DNA of 17,033 nucleotides from Rhodothermota bacterium (GTDB lineage: Bacteria > Hydrogenedentota > Hydrogenedentia > Hydrogenedentales > GCA-2746185), in contig VFKU01000055.1 of assembly GCA_009885415.1 (NCBI GenBank), forward strand, positions 1 to 17,033, given 5' to 3'. Shown here piece after piece: positions 13,078 to 17,033 of this stretch; position 1 is the first letter of the stretch, and the number at the start of each line of letters is the position of its first letter. The translations under genes and the position numbers were made by a program. The notes beneath the pieces were generated by a model that was not told the origin of the DNA, did not search any database, and saw nothing but the letters and a program-made list of their open reading frames with translations.

Positions 13078-15468
13078 ATGATCACGGCGAGACAGATACG
13101 CTTCCGGCAAGCGACCGCGCGAATCGCGGTTGTGACGGCAATGTGTCTGCTCGTGACGGCGATAGCGAACGCGGCCTCGCCGAATCTTGGTAACGTGTTG
13201 CCGCGCGGGGGGCAACGCGGCACGGACGTCGAGTTGCGCTTCCTCGGGACGGGTCTCGCGGACGCGGTCGATCTCGTTTTTCACGAACCGGGGATCACGT
13301 TCAAGCAGATCGTGTCCGCGGCGGACGGTGAGTTCAAGTGTATCGTGACGATCGCGCCCGACTGCGTGCTCGGGCGCCAGGCGATTCGCGTGCGCACGAA
13401 GAGCGGCATTTCCAACTTGCGGATTTTCAGCGTGGGCGCCTTGCCGCAGGTATTGGAGACCGAGCCGAACAACGACTCGGCGCAGGCGCAAGCGATCGCG
13501 CTCGGCACGACCGTGGAAGGCGTCGCCAACTACGAGGACGTCGATTATTTTGCGGTGGACCTCGCGGCGGGCGCAAAGCTCTCTGCCGAGGTCGAGGCGA
13601 TTCGCTTGGGGCATTCGCTGTTCGACGCCAAGCTGCGGCTCTTCGGTCCCTCCGGCGGTGAAATCCTTTCGGAAGACGACACGGCGGCGGTGCGACAGGA
13701 CGCCGCGTTTGTGCATGTGGCGAAGGACGCGGGGCGCTATCTTGTGGCCGTGAGCGAGGCGGCCTACGGCGGCTCCGGCGATTACGAGTATCGGCTGCAC
13801 CTCGGGCAGTTTCCGCGTCCGCTGGCGGTGACGCCGATGGGCGGTACCCCGGGCGCCCCGGTGAAAGTGACGTGGATCGGCGACCCCGAATTGACCGCGG
13901 CCGAGGTGACCCTCGCTGCAGGGCCGGACCGCACGGTGTGGGTGCAACCGTCGAACGATCGCGGACTCACGCCGACGCCGGTCGCGTTCCGCGCGTCCGC
14001 ACTGCCTGTCGCCATGGAAGTCGAGCCGAACAGCGCGCGCGAGCAGGCGACGGCGGGCCAGGGCCCCGGCGCCTTCGAGGGCGTGATTTCCGAGAAGGGC
14101 GACCAGGACTGGTTCGCCTTCGACGGCCTCAACGGCCAGACCTATGACTTTCGAGTGTGGGCGCGCGAGCTCGGCTCGCCGCTGGATAGCGTGCTTGAGT
14201 TGTTCAATCCAGACGGCGGCGGCATCTTCGGTAACGACGACGCCGCAGGTCCCGACAGCGGCGGGCGCTTTACCTTGCCCGCCGACGGACGCTACGCGCT
14301 GCGTGTGCGCGATCATCTGGGCCACGGCGGCCCGGCCTTCGCGTATCGCGTGGAAATGTCGCCACCGACGCAGCGTTTCTCGCTGGCCTTGATTAACAAC
14401 GAACCCGGCATGCTCGCGGTCGCGCGGGCGAATCGGGTCTTTGCGTTGTTGAATGTGACACGGGTGAATTTCGATGGTCCGATCGACGTGGACTTTCGTG
14501 ACCTGCCGCCGGGCATAACGATCGCGCCCGGGCAGATTCCCGCCGGACAAACGCAGATCCCGGTATTGATTAGCGCGTCGGCCGACGCGGCGCCTGCGGG
14601 CGCGCTGGTGGACGTACACGGCGTGTGGAAGAACGGCGAGGCGGTGCTCGAGGGTGGCTTCGACCACAACATCCGCCTGGTGCTCGGGCAGAATTTGACG
14701 GTCTTCGATTTCTACAATCCGAACCGGCTCGCGCTGGCGGTGACCGAGGATGCGCCGTTTTCGATCGAGATTGTGCAGCCGCAATCGCCGATGCCAATCA
14801 ACAGTGCACGCTACCTGCGGGTCGTGGCGACGCGCAAGGACGGATTCACCGCGCCGATCGAGCTGAGTCCGCCGTGGCTGCCGACGGGCTGCGGCGTGCC
14901 TTCGGCGCAGATTCCTGAAGGCCAGAACGAGACGCAGATTCGCCTCGAAGTGCGCGGCGATGCGCCCCGGGGCGAGTTCCCGCTGGTGCTCACGGGCGAC
15001 AGCGCGGGCTACCGCGTGGCGACGCCCTTTGCGAAGGTCACGGTCGAAGAGCCGTGGCTGGCGCTGGAAATTGGCGAGATCCAGGGCGAGCTGGGAAAGC
15101 CGGTGACTTGGCCGGCGAAACTTACCGTGACCAAGGCCTTCGAGGGGCAGTTCACGCTCGAGATGCTCGGTATGCCGGCCGGGGTCACGGCCGAGCAGCA
15201 GCCCTACGCGGCGACGACGACCGAGCTGACGTTTCCAGTGAACGTGGCGGCAGAGGCGCCCGAGGGCAAGCACGGGCCGTTTGTATTTAATACGAAGTTT
15301 ACAGTGGGCAGCGAAGAAATTGTCTGCACGCTTGGCGGGGCGCAGTTGAAATTATTCAAGCCCTTGCCGGCCGAGCTTCAGCAGGCGGCAGCGCCACCGC
15401 CCCCTCCGGCAGCTGCGGACGCGCCGCCGCCGCCGGTGAGGAAAACGCGGTTTCCTGTGACGAACTAA
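13078..15468 (+). CDS. Exported protein with two pre-peptidase C-terminal (PPC) domains
   Basis: A 796-residue protein with a signal peptide (residues 1-32, core AVVTAMCLLVTAIANA). An IPT/TIG-like domain follows (35-118, PNLGNVLPRGGQRGTDVELRF). Then come two PPC beta-sandwich domains, at about 126-242 (ETEPNNDSAQAQ, DVDYFAVDL, LRLFGPSG, YLVAVSEA) and 314-428 (EVEPNSAREQ, DQDWFAFDG, LELFNPDG, RYALRVRD). Several Ig-like beta domains lie after that, and a Pro/Ala-rich tail (about 769-790). There is no enzyme domain, so its role is probably binding or scaffolding outside the cytoplasm. Proteins of this plan usually sit beside DUF1501 and DUF1549 genes in planctomycete-like genomes. ATG at 13078 has GAGGAAG (13062-13068) nine bases ahead. 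The gene lies 21 bases after the DUF1501 stop. Confidence 0.9.
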   Translation: MITARQIRFRQATARIAVVTAMCLLVTAIANAASPNLGNVLPRGGQRGTDVELRFLGTGLADAVDLVFHEPGITFKQIVSAADGEFKCIVTIAPDCVLGRQAIRVRTKSGISNLRIFSVGALPQVLETEPNNDSAQAQAIALGTTVEGVANYEDVDYFAVDLAAGAKLSAEVEAIRLGHSLFDAKLRLFGPSGGEILSEDDTAAVRQDAAFVHVAKDAGRYLVAVSEAAYGGSGDYEYRLHLGQFPRPLAVTPMGGTPGAPVKVTWIGDPELTAAEVTLAAGPDRTVWVQPSNDRGLTPTPVAFRASALPVAMEVEPNSAREQATAGQGPGAFEGVISEKGDQDWFAFDGLNGQTYDFRVWARELGSPLDSVLELFNPDGGGIFGNDDAAGPDSGGRFTLPADGRYALRVRDHLGHGGPAFAYRVEMSPPTQRFSLALINNEPGMLAVARANRVFALLNVTRVNFDGPIDVDFRDLPPGITIAPGQIPAGQTQIPVLISASADAAPAGALVDVHGVWKNGEAVLEGGFDHNIRLVLGQNLTVFDFYNPNRLALAVTEDAPFSIEIVQPQSPMPINSARYLRVVATRKDGFTAPIELSPPWLPTGCGVPSAQIPEGQNETQIRLEVRGDAPRGEFPLVLTGDSAGYRVATPFAKVTVEEPWLALEIGEIQGELGKPVTWPAKLTVTKAFEGQFTLEMLGMPAGVTAEQQPYAATTTELTFPVNVAAEAPEGKHGPFVFNTKFTVGSEEIVCTLGGAQLKLFKPLPAELQQAAAPPPPPAAADAPPPPVRKTRFPVTN

Positions 15469-15537
15469 GGAAGATCACGGTCAAAAGCCGATTACGATGA
15501 CGATTACTCGCACGAGTACAAGATTTTTGGAGTTGAC

Positions 15538-17033
15538 ATGAGACGTTTCCAGAATAAGAAGATCGGTCTTTGGGCCGCGGGGTTGATCCTGCTGGGCGCG
15601 AGCACGGTTGCGCAGGCGGCGGGGCTGGCGGTGTATCCGCCGAAGATTGCGCTGGAGTCGGCGCGCGATCCGCAGCGGGCCACCGCGATGTTCACCAAAG
15701 ACGACGGCGTCACGCTGGACGTGACGGCGCAGGCGGAGGTGCACATCGAGCCGGCGACCCTGGCGCGCTGGGAAGGTGGCCGTTTTGTGCCGCAGGCGGA
15801 CGGCGACGGCCAAGTGACGATGACGTACAACGGCGCGAGCGTGACAATGCCGTTGCACGTGGCGAACGCCGCGGTCGATCCTCCGATGAGTTTTTACAAC
15901 GACGTTGAGCCGGCGTTGATGAAGGCCGGATGCAACACGGGCGCGTGCCACGGCAGCGCAAAGGGGAAGAACGGATTTCACCTCACGTTGTTCGGCTACG
16001 ACGCGGCCACGGATTTCAATTCGCTGACCCGCGAGGTGTTGAGCCGCCGTATCAATGTGGCGGTGCCCGCAGAGAGCCTGATGCTGCTCAAGCCGATCGG
16101 CGCGGTGGACCATGAAGGCGGCGCGCGCTTCACGGCCGACAGCGAGTTGTACGCGCGGATTTGCCGGTGGATTACCGAAGGCGCGCGGCTCGATCCGGGC
16201 GTGCCGCAGCCGGCGCTCAGCGGCATCGAGATTATCCCGCCCGAGGCGGTGCTCGAGGGCGAGGGCGCGATACAGCAGTTCATTGTGCGCGCGAGTTACG
16301 CCGACGGCACGGACCGCGACGTGACCGACTTCGCGATCCTGAGCAGCGTCGACGACAGCATCGTCAGCGTCGATGCGGCGGGCCTGGCGAAGTCCGGCCG
16401 GCGCGGCGAGGCCTATCTTATGGCCCGCTACGGCACCTTCGCGGTCGTCTCTCAGGTGATCAGCATTCCAGCCGCGGAACCGATGCGAAATCCTCCGCTC
16501 GCCGCCGCAAATTTCATCGACGAGATGGCGTACGCCAAGCACAAGAAACTCCGCATCGCGGCCGCGGCGCCCGCGACGGACGAGGTTTTCGTGCGGCGCG
16601 CGTACCTGGACATCGTCGGCGCGCTGCCGACCGTGGCGGAGTCGCAGGCCTTCATCGCGGACGCCGGGCCCGACAAACGCACGGCGCTGGTGGATCAACT
16701 TCTGCAACGGCCGGAGTTCAGCGATCTCTGGGCGATGAAGTGGGCGGAGATTCTCCGCGTGAAGTCGTCGCCCACGCTCGATCGCAAGGGGATGCACCGC
16801 TACAACGACTGGTTGCGGCAGTCGGTGCGCGAGAACAAGCCGATCAACCAGCTTGCAGCGGAATTACTGATGGCGACCGGCGGAAATTTCACCGAACCGG
16901 CGGCGAATTTCTATCTCGTCGAGTCCGCGCCCACCACCATGGCCGAGAACGTCGCGCAGGTGTTCATGGGCGTGCAGATTAAGTGCGCGCAATGCCATAA
17001 CCACCCCTTCGAACGCTGGACGATGGACGACTA
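15538..17033 (+). CDS. DUF1549-type cytochrome protein with Big2 domains (cut by right edge)
   Basis: The first 498 residues of a large exported protein. Signal peptide at 1-28 (WAAGLILLGASTVAQA). An Ig-like/Big2-type domain spans about 30-112. Next comes a cytochrome-like block with GCNTGACHGSAKGKNGF (131-147), a CX4CH heme motif (C132, C137, H138), as in this family. A Big2 domain follows (227-311, SGIEIIPPEAVLEGEG). DUF1549 begins near 323, with RRAYLDIVGALPT (353-365), KRTALVDQLL (380-389), and a second heme motif CAQCHNHPFERW (C483, C486, H487). The usual C-terminal DUF1553 would lie beyond the window. ATG at 15538 has GGAG (15529-15532) five bases upstream. The gene is 69 bases after the PPC gene. 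Function unproven; a periplasmic electron-transfer or sugar-degrading role has been suggested for such sets. Confidence 0.92.
   Translation, partial: MRRFQNKKIGLWAAGLILLGASTVAQAAGLAVYPPKIALESARDPQRATAMFTKDDGVTLDVTAQAEVHIEPATLARWEGGRFVPQADGDGQVTMTYNGASVTMPLHVANAAVDPPMSFYNDVEPALMKAGCNTGACHGSAKGKNGFHLTLFGYDAATDFNSLTREVLSRRINVAVPAESLMLLKPIGAVDHEGGARFTADSELYARICRWITEGARLDPGVPQPALSGIEIIPPEAVLEGEGAIQQFIVRASYADGTDRDVTDFAILSSVDDSIVSVDAAGLAKSGRRGEAYLMARYGTFAVVSQVISIPAAEPMRNPPLAAANFIDEMAYAKHKKLRIAAAAPATDEVFVRRAYLDIVGALPTVAESQAFIADAGPDKRTALVDQLLQRPEFSDLWAMKWAEILRVKSSPTLDRKGMHRYNDWLRQSVRENKPINQLAAELLMATGGNFTEPAANFYLVESAPTTMAENVAQVFMGVQIKCAQCHNHPFERWTMDD

Noticed and set aside
11902..15273. A 1123-codon open frame on the minus strand opposite the DUF1501 and PPC genes
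   Set aside because: It is antisense to two well-supported genes, is full of Arg/His/Ala typical of a GC-codon shadow, and has no recognisable domain.
15481..16797. A 438-codon minus-strand open frame opposite the DUF1549 gene
   Set aside because: Composition dominated by Arg, His and Ala, antisense to an unmistakable cytochrome-type protein.

Overview
The window is about 17 kb of GC-rich bacterial chromosome with tightly packed genes, GTG and TTG starts, and several 4-base stop/start overlaps. A DUF1501 protein, a pre-peptidase (PPC) domain protein and a DUF1549-type cytochrome protein occur in a row. That trio, together with a Zn-ribbon protein and Tat signals, is typical of the Planctomycetota/Verrucomicrobiota/Lentisphaerota/Hydrogenedentota-type phyla. 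I cannot place the organism more closely. I see no tRNA, rRNA, CRISPR array or complete insertion sequence, and nothing phage-like.

Layout. 1-192 (-): N-terminus of a secreted alpha/beta hydrolase, running off the left edge. 316-1793 (+): a two-gene unit of an unknown membrane-anchored protein overlapping a family 2 glycosyltransferase. 1794-1902: convergent spacer holding an interspersed repeat. 6703-1903 (-): a compact five-gene unit read right to left: a Tat-signal TldD-like metalloprotease, its TldE/PmbA-like partner, two tandem YbjQ-family proteins (the second membrane-anchored) and a PLP-dependent serine/threonine dehydratase or serine racemase. 6818-7468 (+): a TerC-family membrane protein. 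7755-9566 (+): a Zn-ribbon protein with a DnaQ-like exonuclease fold that has lost all five catalytic residues, then the ribosome-rescue hydrolase ArfB. 9567-9947: a non-coding convergent spacer, possibly with a decayed gene piece. 11402-9948 (-): a thioredoxin domain fused to a large uncharacterised domain. 11403-11727: divergent promoter region with a second copy of the repeat and an AT-rich island. 11728-17033 (+): the DUF1501, PPC-domain and DUF1549 cytochrome genes, the last cut by the right edge.

How the genes work together. The tldD/tldE pair should encode a heterodimeric protease; only TldD carries an export signal, so the pair may be exported together or the signal may be decorative. 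The DUF1501/PPC/DUF1549 set encodes three exported proteins that probably act at the cell envelope or periplasm, the last carrying two heme c attachment motifs. The most unusual single gene is the catalytically dead exonuclease-fold protein. The five-gene TldD/TldE/YbjQ/YbjQ/PLP-enzyme unit is the best candidate for a little-described gene system. Both rest on reading motifs by eye, without database searches.
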